The notes beneath the pieces are model-generated. The model searched no databases, was not told the DNA's origin, and was given only the letters and a program-made list of their open reading frames with translations. Positions 36,316 to 44,623 of a stretch of 64,000 bases of DNA are shown one piece after another. The position numbers were made by a program, and so were the translations under genes. How positions within the stretch are numbered: position 1 is the stretch's first letter; each line of letters opens with the position of its first letter. Origin of the DNA: Thermoleptolyngbya sichuanensis A183 (lineage in GTDB: Bacteria > Cyanobacteriota > Cyanobacteriia > Elainellales > Elainellaceae); contig NZ_CP053661.1 in assembly GCF_013177315.1 (NCBI RefSeq), forward strand, positions 124,001-188,000. The letters are read 5' to 3'.

Positions 36316-37737
36316 CTACTCCAGTTCGCCTAGCTCAGCAGACTGCGGAACGCTAACCACATATCGATAGCCCGTTTCAGCCGAGCCCTGGATGTTGATC
36401 GTGCCCCCGTGTAGTTCTGCAAGCTGGCGGCTGAGCATCAGCCCTAGGCTCTGGCGGAGCATGTTCTGCGGGGGCAAGCCATCAGCAGTGTCGCTTTGAG
36501 AGAGCGCAGACTTTTGGGAGTCGCCTGCGGACCAGCCGTAGGACGACGCATGGGCTTGAGACAACTCGGCTGGGGCCAGCATTTGCCCTGTATAGAGGTC
36601 GGCGGCCGGGAGTCCTTCACCAAGCCAGGGATGCGAAGTCCACACAGTGATGGTCAGAGCAGACTGCTTACGAGAAATGTGAACCCGAATAATGCTCTCA
36701 GTGCTGGCAGATTGAATCACGCTGAACACCAGGTGATAGAGTATCTGACGCATTTTTTCTTTGTCGAGCATCCAAATGCGGTTGCCCGGTTCGACCGTCA
36801 GCCGAATTCGCTGTTCTCGCCGTTGCGCGACCTGTTGGAGGGTGCTAAACGCCTGTTGACACAGCATTTCTATGTCGATTGGTGCCAGGTTTAGGACGCA
36901 GTTTGTGTCGTTGAGTGCGCCCAGTTCTAGAATTTCATTGATTAGCGAGAGCAAAGTTTGACCGCTGTTGTGGACAATTGCCAGATACTCTTTCTGCTTT
37001 TCTGTCAGCGGGCCATAGATTTCACGGTTGAGGACGCTGGCCATGCCCAGGATTGACGTGAGGGGGGTGCGGAGTTCCTGAGCCATTTGGGCGATCAGAT
37101 CTGCCTTGATCGAGGTGGTGGGCGACGCGGCGATCGCCCCTCTGGGGGCTTTCATCATGGGCTGGGGCGATCGCCGCAGCAGGTGGTTGCGCTCGTATTC
37201 GCTCATACTCCACCGGGCGACTAGCTCCAGCAGCTCCACCTCGCGAGTCGAAAAATCACGCGGCTGCAAGCTCAAGACAGCTAGCGTGCCGACGCACTGA
37301 CCATTGGACGCGATCAGGGGAGCGCTGAGGTAGGCGCGAATGCCGTAATGCCGCACGAGCAGGCTGTCCGCAAAATCGGGATGGGCCGAAGCATCGTTCA
37401 GCACAAGAACCTGGCGGCTCTCAACGACATGACGACATAGCGCATCGGCGCGAGGAAGTTGGCGGGTTGTCGCCAGTTCGTTCATCAGCCCAATCCGCGA
37501 TAGCCCAACCGCAGATTTGAACCACTGGCGCTGCTGATCCATCAGCCCAAGCACACAAATTCGAGCATCCAAAAGATGGGCGGCCGTTTGAGTCGCTTCT
37601 TCAAAAATCGGCACACTCTCAGCATCCATTAACCCAAGGTCGTTCAGGGTCTTAAGGCGCTGCTCTTCAATACTCTTTTCGACACTGTGCGCTGGCTCTC
37701 CATTCTGGGAGAACAAATCCTGATCTGGGCTAGGCAT
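36316..37737 (-). CDS. GAF domain histidine-kinase-like protein, catalytically degenerate
   Basis: The protein has 473 residues from the ATG at 37737 (GAGGG just upstream; 37758 is alternative). Residues about 40-175 form a GAF domain. The dimerisation region reads IAQMAQELRTPLTSILGMAS, in which the phosphoacceptor His of the H-box is Gln (Q220). In the ATPase part the N-box reads RQILYHLVFSVIQSA, lacking the conserved Asn. The DxGxG position is WTSHPWLGEGLP, and the G2 box is SLGLMLSRQLAELHGG. The fold is kept but phosphotransfer residues are missing, so it is more likely a scaffold or ligand-sensing regulator than an active kinase. Confidence 0.82.
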   Translation of the reverse strand: MPSPDQDLFSQNGEPAHSVEKSIEEQRLKTLNDLGLMDAESVPIFEEATQTAAHLLDARICVLGLMDQQRQWFKSAVGLSRIGLMNELATTRQLPRADALCRHVVESRQVLVLNDASAHPDFADSLLVRHYGIRAYLSAPLIASNGQCVGTLAVLSLQPRDFSTREVELLELVARWSMSEYERNHLLRRSPQPMMKAPRGAIAASPTTSIKADLIAQMAQELRTPLTSILGMASVLNREIYGPLTEKQKEYLAIVHNSGQTLLSLINEILELGALNDTNCVLNLAPIDIEMLCQQAFSTLQQVAQRREQRIRLTVEPGNRIWMLDKEKMRQILYHLVFSVIQSASTESIIRVHISRKQSALTITVWTSHPWLGEGLPAADLYTGQMLAPAELSQAHASSYGWSAGDSQKSALSQSDTADGLPPQNMLRQSLGLMLSRQLAELHGGTINIQGSAETGYRYVVSVPQSAELGELE

Positions 37738-38452
37738 CGCGACCCTCTTCCTTAACATATCCTCTGGTTAGCCGTCTCTTTTAAGGATGCAAAAGTCTTC
37801 AATACACCTAGAGTTCCCTAACTTTAATTTCAACAAACATTGACAGAAATGAGACTTGCACTAGGCTCGTGCTAGCAATTTCTTTATCAACTACCAGGTT
37901 AAAAATGAGGATGAAACATCAAGAATAGTCGAAAAAAATGGAGCGATCGCCGCAAAAACACGCAGGACAAACCCCATTCAACGTCTCCACGGTTGCAATC
38001 AATTCCTCACAGTCTCTTTATCAAAAACGCGGGCAGACAGAAAAAACAGGATCATCCAAATATTTTTCTAATACAACCAAATTGCCCGGATGCGCTGGGA
38101 AACCGTGGATGAGCAGACCAGCGTTGGAAACCAGCAGGCGCGGTCTACTGTCTACTTCCCAATCAAGTCCACAGCACGTCCACAGCACGTCTACATCAAG
38201 TCTGCAGATGTCTCAGGAAGCGTCATTGGGGGTTCTGCGCTAGGAGGTTCGCCAGTAGGCTCTTTAGCCTCCCGGTTCCCTATTTTCAGTTCAGCAGCGT
38301 GATCCAAACTGGATCAGCTTGTTGTCCAGTTGCTCAACGTTCGTTCAGGTTTTTTATTCAGCACTGTGCGATCGCCCCCTCTGTGGCGGCGGAGGACGAT
38401 GCTTCGGCACCAAGGCTGAGCAACGAGACGCGACTGAACTTGCGACTGAATT
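37738..38452. other. 715-bp intergenic region
   Basis: The region between the kinase-like gene and the small ferredoxin-fold gene carries a GCGATCGC site near 37943 and a short GATCCA/TGGATC hairpin near 38303. Open frames here lack codon bias or recognisable motifs. No RNA gene was recognised. Confidence 0.4.
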
Positions 38453-38692
38453 TTACTGAATTTTAGAGTGGGGCGGCGACAGATGAAACGTCTGGGCAGA
38501 TTCTACATGCTCAACCCCGGGCACCCGACGAAGCGCAGGCAGGTCGCCAGAGGGGCAGGAACCCGTGACGATTCCCACCTGATCCATCACCTGATCAATC
38601 TTCATGCCGTGTTCTTGCAGGTCTTCGGCAACTTCCAGGAGGCGATCGAGGTGATCGTCTGCGACGGAAACGGTCACTTGAACATTTGCCAT
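38453..38692 (-). CDS. Small conserved alpha/beta protein
   Basis: A 79-residue protein starting MANVQVTVSVADDHLDRLLE, with VMDQVGIVTGSCPSGDLPAL and VPGVEHVESAQTFHLSPP. The beta-alpha-beta-beta-alpha-beta pattern is like ACT or inhibitor I9/ferredoxin-like folds. Homologs in cyanobacteria carry a misleading aldolase annotation; no aldolase residues are present. It may be a small protease-inhibitor-like or regulatory protein. A tandem repeat array lies just upstream of the start. Confidence 0.72.
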   Translation of the reverse strand: MANVQVTVSVADDHLDRLLEVAEDLQEHGMKIDQVMDQVGIVTGSCPSGDLPALRRVPGVEHVESAQTFHLSPPHSKIQ

Positions 38693-38725
38693 ATTAGTTT
38701 TGATGGATAAAGAAAACGTCGAAAC

Positions 38726-38824
38726 TTCATCTCAAAGACATCTCATCATCAAAGACATCTCATCTCAAAGACATCAAAGACATCTCATCTCAAAGACATC
38801 TCATCTCAAAGACATCTCATCTTG
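38726..38824. repeat. Tandem array, mainly 16-bp unit
   Basis: Imperfect repeats of ACATCTCATCTCAAAG with shortened units between. It lies between two divergent short regions, upstream of the small alpha/beta protein start. Confidence 0.8.
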
Positions 38825-38891
38825 AGTAGATGATTTAGATTTTAGGGCGATCGCTTGCTCCCTTGTCTCTTCCTTCAGAAGAATACATCTG

Positions 38892-39911
38892 CTACTGGTG
38901 CGGTGAATTGACCCGCGTGCCATCCGGCAACCAGGCGATCGCCCGTGCCGCTTCCGGGAACGGACTGCGTCGCTGTCCCCAACTCCGGGCCGCCGCGCAA
39001 AACAAATCTAGCAGGGTATCGAGCAATCGATCCCACGGCTCCTGTCTTCTTATGGCATGGGGCGCGACGATTGGAAGTTCTTTGAGGAGCCACCGAGCCA
39101 GACGAGTTGCCGCGTCTTGCCAGGTCAGCGATCGCATCAGGGCTGAGCCATGTAGCTCATGCAGGTGGGCATCGGAACGGCCGTAGCGCTGCCACTGTTT
39201 CCAGAGCGCAGGCAGCGTAGCGCGATGCCGATGGCGGGCGATCGCCCCTTCTGCCAGGCGAAGTTCCCACTGCCCTGTCTGCAAAATTCGCCAGCACAAG
39301 TCTGCATCGCCGCCGCTGGTTAGATAGGGGCGAAACAGCCCAACGGCTTCGAGGGGCGATCGCCGCACGGCCAGGTTGGCCGTCTGTCCGTAGGGCAGAA
39401 ATCTGTGAGCCAGCGTGTGTCGCTGCGACAGAAACTCTCGGCGGGCAGCGTACCGCTCCAGCCAAGTGGCAGGTTTCAGAGGCAGCACTTCTCCCGCCAC
39501 CAGCCCGACCTGCGGCTCCGCAAAGGGCTGCACCAAATTCCGCAGCCAGTCTGGGTTCGGACGACAATCAACATCGGTGAAGGCAATGATCTCGCAGGGG
39601 GTGTCGCCCGACAGCGCTGCCACAATACCCGCATTGCGGGCGGCGTAGGCACTTTGAATGTCTGAAACAGTGAGCGGGCGCAGCGTCAGGCCGAGCGATT
39701 GGAACTGCATGGCGGCAGTTTGGAGTAAATCGGGCGTGCGATCGCCACTCCTGTTGTCGATCAAGACATATTGAATGCGTTCTCGTGGGTAGGTTTGCTG
39801 AGACAGACAGGACAATAGCTCAGGTAAATCTGCTGCTCCGTTCAGGATTGGAATCACCACTCCGACTCGCGGATATTGATCGAAAGATGGCTCCTCCCGC
39901 AAAAGTTCCAC
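38892..39911 (-). CDS. Glycosyltransferase family 2
   Basis: A 339-residue GT-A fold enzyme. The nucleotide-sugar region VGVVIPILNGAADLPELLS, the DNRSGDRTPDLL loop, the metal-binding DVDCRP (ITAFTDVDCRPNPDWL-type DxD) and LTSGGDADLCWRI match family 2. The C-terminal segment (residues 250-320) is helical. It may act in polysaccharide synthesis, but acceptor and donor are not evident. It stands alone. Confidence 0.82.
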   Translation of the reverse strand: MELLREEPSFDQYPRVGVVIPILNGAADLPELLSCLSQQTYPRERIQYVLIDNRSGDRTPDLLQTAAMQFQSLGLTLRPLTVSDIQSAYAARNAGIVAALSGDTPCEIIAFTDVDCRPNPDWLRNLVQPFAEPQVGLVAGEVLPLKPATWLERYAARREFLSQRHTLAHRFLPYGQTANLAVRRSPLEAVGLFRPYLTSGGDADLCWRILQTGQWELRLAEGAIARHRHRATLPALWKQWQRYGRSDAHLHELHGSALMRSLTWQDAATRLARWLLKELPIVAPHAIRRQEPWDRLLDTLLDLFCAAARSWGQRRSPFPEAARAIAWLPDGTRVNSPHQ

Positions 39912-40455
39912 TTTTTTTCAGAAGTTTAAGGTGTCTAAAGTATTACGATACGGTGTGCAAGGGATTGTCAGAATATTTCACAAATTATGACTGAATTCTC
40001 TTTAAAAACTGAGAGAATGCCGAGGCGCATTGGTTACTCCTAATCCTTTGTGAGTCAGATCACAGGCTTTGTGTTTCGTTCAATACAGACTCAATAAAAA
40101 AACTAAAGCTTAAAAATTCTGACAACTTTTGGCGTTAAACTTTAGAGTATTAAGAGCATTAAATATTGGTCAATTGTCAGAAGTGTTGAACGCAATGTTA
40201 GCAGGGCAAGTTCATAGCTGAATCCAGTACAAAAGATCTATAATTCTGCCTGTAATGACCTACTTATTGCTTCCATTCTCAATAATCCGCCTCTTGAGAG
40301 TGCTTTTTGTAAAGTTTTACCATCAAGATTCAACACTTCTGGTCAATTGTTTAAGAATTACTTGTTTTTACAAGGTTTCTTTGGGATTCTCGTAAACCTA
40401 TCTGTTCTTATATCTGTTCTTAGAAACTCCATATATTTCAGAAGGGGGAAAGGCG
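39912..40455. other. AT-rich 544-bp intergenic island
   Basis: Clearly more AT-rich than neighbours and free of GCGATCGC. It contains long inverted repeat arms at 40178 and 40329. No gene is supported. Confidence 0.5.
40178..40341. repeat. 13-bp inverted repeat pair
   Basis: CAGAAGTGTTGAA (40178-40190) and TTCAACACTTCTG (40329-40341) are perfect reverse complements 138 bp apart. GGTCAATTGT precedes the left arm and follows the right arm in the same orientation. Confidence 0.65.
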
Positions 40456-41013
40456 ATGAATGCTATTTGTCGATGGAGTCCACAAAACAAAACAAGCTTC
40501 CGGGATTTGTGGTCACCTGTACGGTTCTCTCTGGTTGCCGCCAGCGTGCTGACGCTGGTGATAGGCGCTGCTAATCGGGCGATCGCCAATCCAGAGCTAG
40601 CCCCAAGCGCTACTGATGCTGACGATATTGAAGAGATCAACACCTCCATCACGCAGGACTATATGCCTGCAATCATCTACTTGCCCGATCCCAACACCCA
40701 AGAACTCGTGCCGCAATCGGTGCTGGTGACAGCCGATGAACCCGTAGCGGGTGCTGTCACCCAAATTGTCGAGTCCTATGAAGGGCAAGATGTTGGTATC
40801 ACGGGCTACGAAGTCAACGTAAACGAAGCGGCAAAAGAAGCCGAAATCAACTTCGCAGTCAACAATCCTCGTGGCGGGCGAGCCTTTCAAAGCCTCAGCA
40901 GCGCCAATCAGTATTGCTTGTTTGAAGCCATTCGAGAAACCCTGTTGACTCAGCCTTCCTACGGAATTCAGCAGGTCATTTTTCAGGCCAATAGCGTTGA
41001 CTTTGATATTTAG
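40456..41013 (+). CDS. Exported GerM-like domain protein
   Basis: A 185-residue protein with an N-terminal hydrophobic signal segment (FSLVAASVLTLVIGAANRAIA). The rest resembles a GerMN/sporulation-type domain: VPQSVLVTADEPVAGAVTQI, GYEVNVNEAAKEAEINFAVN and SLSSANQYCLFEAIRETLLT. Such domains occur in bacterial envelope lipoproteins, here likely in the periplasm. The long AT-rich upstream region should hold its promoter. The function is unknown. Confidence 0.7.
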   Translation: MNAICRWSPQNKTSFRDLWSPVRFSLVAASVLTLVIGAANRAIANPELAPSATDADDIEEINTSITQDYMPAIIYLPDPNTQELVPQSVLVTADEPVAGAVTQIVESYEGQDVGITGYEVNVNEAAKEAEINFAVNNPRGGRAFQSLSSANQYCLFEAIRETLLTQPSYGIQQVIFQANSVDFDI

Positions 41014-41319
41014 TCCCTGGTCTATGGAAGAACAACAGGCTTCACGGTGCTTTGTGTCGAGCAGTCAAGTGCTGAGATTCAGAATCCAGGGGCGATCGCC
41101 CTACTAAAGCTCCAGTTCAAGATTTACTTGACAGTTTATCCTTGCCTACATCTGCTAGGACATCTACTCTCACGTTTTCCCAAAATCCTCCTAGAGGGTG
41201 TTCTAAGAAACATTCATCAAGCGATACAGTAATTATGCAGTAGGAGTCATGCAGTTGTTATGCTGGTTTCGGTAGTTTGGCTCTAGGTGCATCCCCACCA
41301 TTGAGAGGTACTGGTCATC
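41014..41319. other. 306-bp intergenic region
   Basis: It contains one GCGATCGC site near 41092. No promoter, repeat or small gene was recognised. Confidence 0.35.
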
Positions 41320-41592
41320 TTGTCAGAGTCATCTGAGAACGAAAGAGATCAATTTTTTTACCCGATCGGGCGCTATCGGGGAGACTTCTCCCCTCAAAAA
41401 CTAGCGTTCAATGCCAATCTTCAAGAGTTTGCCCAGCGTATTGGGATCATTTGCAGCCTGGAGACGGGCGGCAAAATTTCACCCGACGAAGCCTATGACC
41501 AGATCAAGGCTCTTTGGAAACAGCTCAAGGCTTCAAAATCAGCCCTGATTGACACGCTTCAAGACCGGCCTGAGTTGCCGCCTGAAGAGTAG
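41320..41592 (+). CDS. Conserved small cyanobacterial protein
   Basis: A 90-residue protein from a TTG start (no in-frame ATG is available). FFYPIGRYRGDFSPQKLAFN and LQEFAQRIGIICSLETGGKI, then DEAYDQIKALWKQLKASKSA, are recognisable in cyanobacterial proteins of similar size. There is no membrane segment. The function is unknown. The last codons and the stop are inside a 30-bp direct duplication. Confidence 0.7.
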   Translation: MSESSENERDQFFYPIGRYRGDFSPQKLAFNANLQEFAQRIGIICSLETGGKISPDEAYDQIKALWKQLKASKSALIDTLQDRPELPPEE

Positions 41593-41677
41593 CGATTGAG
41601 ACAGGATGACTGTCTGGACGGGTTTAACGGTTAGGGCAGACGGACGTGTTGCCGCCTGAAGGGTAGCGATTGAGGCA
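41574..41677. repeat. 30-bp near-identical direct repeat at the 3' end of the small gene
   Basis: GTTGCCGCCTGAAG and the next 16 bases occur at 41574-41603 and 41648-41677 with two mismatches. The first copy holds the last codons and stop of the small protein gene. Confidence 0.8.
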
Positions 41678-41791
41678 AAATTAGGAAATTGATCTGCATT
41701 GCAAACTGGGCAGGACGTTTTGGGCAGGGCCAGGTTTGCGTGAAACCCGACTCTGCCCGGAGGCATCCTAACCCTTCTCGTTCCCGTCCTC

Positions 41792-42175
41792 TCAGCCCCT
41801 CACACCCTGGACACAGACGCTTGCCTGCCAGAGTTGATAAATTAGGCGCTCGATTGCAGCAGGCAATGCAATCAGAAAAACGCCTTCGTGAGCATAGGGA
41901 CTGGACGACAGCCAGCTTCCGTAGAGTGTAATTTCAACCCAGTCTGCATCGGCCATAGCCAGGGCGATCGCCCCAGAGTGTTGCTTCAGCAGCTGTTGGA
42001 GTTGCGCCAACTGGGGCAAGTGAGCCGCCAGCAGAAAACTAGCGGAGTTTGGCGTGACGTGCAGCGTTTCGCCGCAGCGCAGGGCCAGCGTCACCCGTTG
42101 GGCGATCGCCGTTTCGATGGGCGTAGACAGAACCTCTATATAAACCTCGGCATCGGTATAGGTAAGCTTTAGCAT
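41792..42175 (-). CDS. Conserved cyanobacterial protein of unknown function
   Basis: A 127-residue soluble protein: MLKLTYTDAEVYIEVLSTPI, then AQRVTLALRCGETLHVTPN, LAQLQQLLKQHSGAIAL and PAAIERLIYQLWQA near the end. It has the length and pattern of a cyanobacteria-wide hypothetical family (alr0857-like). No catalytic motif is seen. It is convergent with the preceding small gene; a run of 11-bp repeats lies upstream. Confidence 0.68.
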   Translation of the reverse strand: MLKLTYTDAEVYIEVLSTPIETAIAQRVTLALRCGETLHVTPNSASFLLAAHLPQLAQLQQLLKQHSGAIALAMADADWVEITLYGSWLSSSPYAHEGVFLIALPAAIERLIYQLWQASVCVQGVRG

Positions 42176-42236
42176 GACAAACGCTGTTCCTTCAAAGAGA
42201 TGCGGTTAGCGTGCGGAAGGTTCGAGTTCGCGGCAA

Positions 42237-42269
42237 GTGGCAAAAAAGTGGCAAAAAAGTGGCAAAAAA
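42237..42269. repeat. Tandem array, 11-bp unit
   Basis: Three exact copies of GTGGCAAAAAA at 42237, 42248 and 42259. The third merges with the T-run (minus strand) of the adjacent terminator. Confidence 0.85.
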
Positions 42270-42300
42270 GAAACCCCGCTTCTGGCAGTCAGGAGCGGGG
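42262..42300 (-). terminator. Minus-strand intrinsic terminator
   Basis: On the minus strand CCCCGCT is followed by a short inner stem and AGCGGGG, then TTTCTTTTTT. It would end a minus-strand transcript coming from above 42300, i.e. the weak ORF at 42328-42744. Confidence 0.7.
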
Positions 42301-42327
42301 GACTAGGGAAACCAAGTCGCTTTGCCT

Positions 42328-42744
42328 TTAGGTGGATGACAGGATGACCCTGCACCTCCCGCTCAGATTGAGTTGTGTTGCAATTCGGCCCAAGATAGCC
42401 AGGGCAGCATTAAAAGATCCGAACTGAAATCCGGTGTGAAGCGCAGTGGGCAAGGGCGATCGCATTCCGATGGCGCAAACGGCTGCATCGAAATCGGGAT
42501 TGGGTTTCGCGCCAGGGCGAACGAGCAAGCAATCCGAACGATCGAAACAAGAGGAGAGATCAATCCCTTGAACCCCAAAGCCCGTTCCATCGCCCTTGCG
42601 CCGCCCCAAATCGCAGCCCACCAGCAGCGCCGCGCCAAAATGCTGCCATCCTTCAAGCAGAAACAGCCCGACAAATTGCGCCCGTCCGTCTTGGAACGGG
42701 TCAATCCGCGTGCTGTAAAGGATGGACAGAGCGAGGCTTAACAT
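42328..42744 (-). CDS. Possible short gene ending at a terminator (weak)
   Basis: A 138-residue open frame, MLSLALSILYSTRIDPFQDG onwards, with FVGLFLLEGWQHFGAALLVG. It contains no recognised domain. In its favour, a strong terminator sits 28 bases after the stop on the same strand, and the ATG follows right after a 15-bp tandem array. Against it, ORFs in two other frames cover the same DNA and no homology is recognised. It may be a gene relic. Confidence 0.3.
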   Translation of the reverse strand: MLSLALSILYSTRIDPFQDGRAQFVGLFLLEGWQHFGAALLVGCDLGRRKGDGTGFGVQGIDLSSCFDRSDCLLVRPGAKPNPDFDAAVCAIGMRSPLPTALHTGFQFGSFNAALAILGRIATQLNLSGRCRVILSST

Positions 42745-43091
42745 GGGGGTTGCAAATACTGGAGTCGCAAATACTAGGGTTGCAAATACTGGAGTAGCAA
42801 AGGCGGGCAAAAGGGCTGCGAGAAAGCTGGAAAGCGCTGCGAAGCAGGAAGACGATAAAGTGAGAGGACTCAGGAACCAGAGGGGTAGAAACTGGGGCTG
42901 GTATGCAGAAGCGTGTGCTATGAGAAGAGAAAAAAGCGGCGACAAAATTACCAATATTACAGTTGTAGTATAGTCGCATTGCTTTGGCAAGCCAATAGCC
43001 GACGCTTTCTTTATCTGGCGACCTCACTCAAAATACGCAAGATTCCGGAGTGATTTACAAAACTTTGGATTTGTGATTCGGAACGATGGGG
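42745..43091. other. 347-bp intergenic region with tandem array
   Basis: It holds the 15-bp array at 42749-42808. The rest up to 43091 shows an AT-rich stretch near 42950 (TTACCAATATTACAGTTGTA) that may be promoter DNA. No gene was recognised. Confidence 0.4.
42749..42808. repeat. Tandem array, 15-bp unit
   Basis: Four units of consensus GTTGCAAATACTGGA, starting at 42749, 42764, 42779 and 42794, the last divergent. Confidence 0.85.
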
Positions 43092-43511
43092 CTAAGCGTC
43101 GGGCGCGGCCATCAAACGAGAGACCTCGGCGTGCATCAGCGCGATCTCCGGATCTCGCTGAATCGCCCGAAAATAGCCCTTTTCTAGCTCTGTGCCAAAT
43201 TCTGAAGGCTGCATTAGCACCCGTGCCCGGTTAAACAGTTCATCCACTTGCTCCATCGAGACGGGCTTTTTAGATAGCACCACATCATCAATTTGCACCA
43301 CAAATTGCGAAATGGGGCGCAGCCAGCTAAACCAGCCGTCGTCCTCGATTACCAGCTTAAAAAACTCCGTATTTGAGCGAATCGGGCCGTGAAATTCCTC
43401 ATAAATGCCGCGCTCCGATTCCAGTAGGGCTTTGTGAATCCGCAAAATCGCTAATCGAAGCTGACGAAGCCGTTGCAATTCAGACTCAAGGGAAGGGCGA
43501 GAAGAAGACAT
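43092..43511 (-). CDS. Conserved soluble protein of unknown function
   Basis: A 139-residue protein: ELQRLRQLRLAILRIHKALL, then GIYEEFHGPIRSNTEFFKLV, IEDDGWFSWLRPISQFVVQID and VSMEQVDELFNRARVLMQ. It is highly charged and helical, with no membrane segment or known motif. Similar proteins exist widely in bacteria as unnamed hypotheticals. It lies just downstream of the alpha/beta hydrolase gene on the same strand (83 bp apart) and may be co-expressed. Confidence 0.7.
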   Translation of the reverse strand: MSSSRPSLESELQRLRQLRLAILRIHKALLESERGIYEEFHGPIRSNTEFFKLVIEDDGWFSWLRPISQFVVQIDDVVLSKKPVSMEQVDELFNRARVLMQPSEFGTELEKGYFRAIQRDPEIALMHAEVSRLMAAPDA

Positions 43512-43594
43512 CAGAAGTTAACCACGGAAACCGAATCACAAACCAGGATGCAGTGCCTAGACGATGGAGCGACCTGTCAAGACAACTTCACCCT

Positions 43595-44530
43595 TCATCC
43601 CATCATCGCATCCTCTCCGATTCCCAAGACCCAATCTTTGATCAGCGCGTTTACCTGTTCCGGCACTTCGTCATGGGGACAATGCCCCGCATTCAGGTAA
43701 TGCTCTGTCAGGTTGGGATAATGTTGGCGGAAGCGGGCCCCCCGGCTGCGGGCATTCATCCACGGATCGCCCTCACCCCATAGCATCAGCAATGGACACT
43801 GCATTTGGCTTAGCAGCACGTCATTTTTTTCGCCACGAGGAGACTTGAACACAGCGGCGAATACGGCGGGTGCGCCCGGATCGCAAGAGGGGCGATAGAT
43901 GTCCTCAACCAACTGGTCGGTGACGGCGCTGCGGTCGAGATAGACCTTTTCCAGGGTTTTGCGAATGACGGATTTTTGCCGGACGTATTGAAACAGCAGA
44001 AAACTGGGGAGCGGCTGCAACAAGAGCGATCGCACGATGTCTCCCAACCACTGCTGTACCAGGTTGGGCTGGGTCGTTTGCGCTGTTTCGGTAAAGGCTC
44101 CAGCGCAGTTCAACAGCACCAGCCCGGCGGCGGATTGTGACCGCTGCGCCGCCACACACAGCGACGCATAGCCGCCCAGCGAGTTGCCCGCCAGCACTAC
44201 AGGTCGCCGAATTACCTCGATAATAAAGTCGTGCAACTGGTCGCGCCAGAGGTCGCCGCTGTAGACGATATCCGGCTTTTGCGATCGCCCAAAGCCCAGC
44301 AGATCGATCGCCCACACTTCAAAGTCGGCGCTTAGCCCAGCCACATTCTTGCGCCAGTGGTCTGTAGACGCGCCAAAGCCATGCACCAGCAGCAAGGGCG
44401 GGCGATTCGCCAGGCCATCCCTGTGGGAATCGCCCCGTCGTTCTCCTGCGCGGACGTAGTAAATGGAATAGCCGCGCCAGTTCCAGTAGGCTCCCACCGC
44501 AGGGGCGATCGCAGTTTGCATGAGACCCAT
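43595..44530 (-). CDS. Alpha/beta hydrolase
   Basis: A 311-residue hydrolase. PLLLVHGFGASTDHWRKNV gives the oxyanion hole region, AGNSLGGYASLC the nucleophile elbow (Ser in GNSLGG), and HCPHDEVPEQ the catalytic His. FEVWAIDLLGFGRSQKP is typical of the haloalkane dehalogenase/epoxide hydrolase-like group, as found in many cyanobacteria. The substrate is unknown. ATG at 44530 or 44521. Confidence 0.88.
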   Translation of the reverse strand: MGLMQTAIAPAVGAYWNWRGYSIYYVRAGERRGDSHRDGLANRPPLLLVHGFGASTDHWRKNVAGLSADFEVWAIDLLGFGRSQKPDIVYSGDLWRDQLHDFIIEVIRRPVVLAGNSLGGYASLCVAAQRSQSAAGLVLLNCAGAFTETAQTTQPNLVQQWLGDIVRSLLLQPLPSFLLFQYVRQKSVIRKTLEKVYLDRSAVTDQLVEDIYRPSCDPGAPAVFAAVFKSPRGEKNDVLLSQMQCPLLMLWGEGDPWMNARSRGARFRQHYPNLTEHYLNAGHCPHDEVPEQVNALIKDWVLGIGEDAMMG

Positions 44531-44623
44531 GTGTAAAGGAATGTAAACATTCTAGCGTTACCCCTGGGTTGACTCAAGCACGGTGGAGGGGACGGAGAGC
44601 AGCGCTGCACCGACCCCTGACGC

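Noticed and set aside
37938-38243. 101-codon frame in the large gap after the kinase-like gene
   Set aside because: Composition is rich in Ser/Thr/Gln without periodicity, no ribosome site, and no recognisable domain.
38863-39186. Frame antisense to the glycosyltransferase gene
   Set aside because: It is a shadow of the real gene, with Arg/Ser-rich random composition.
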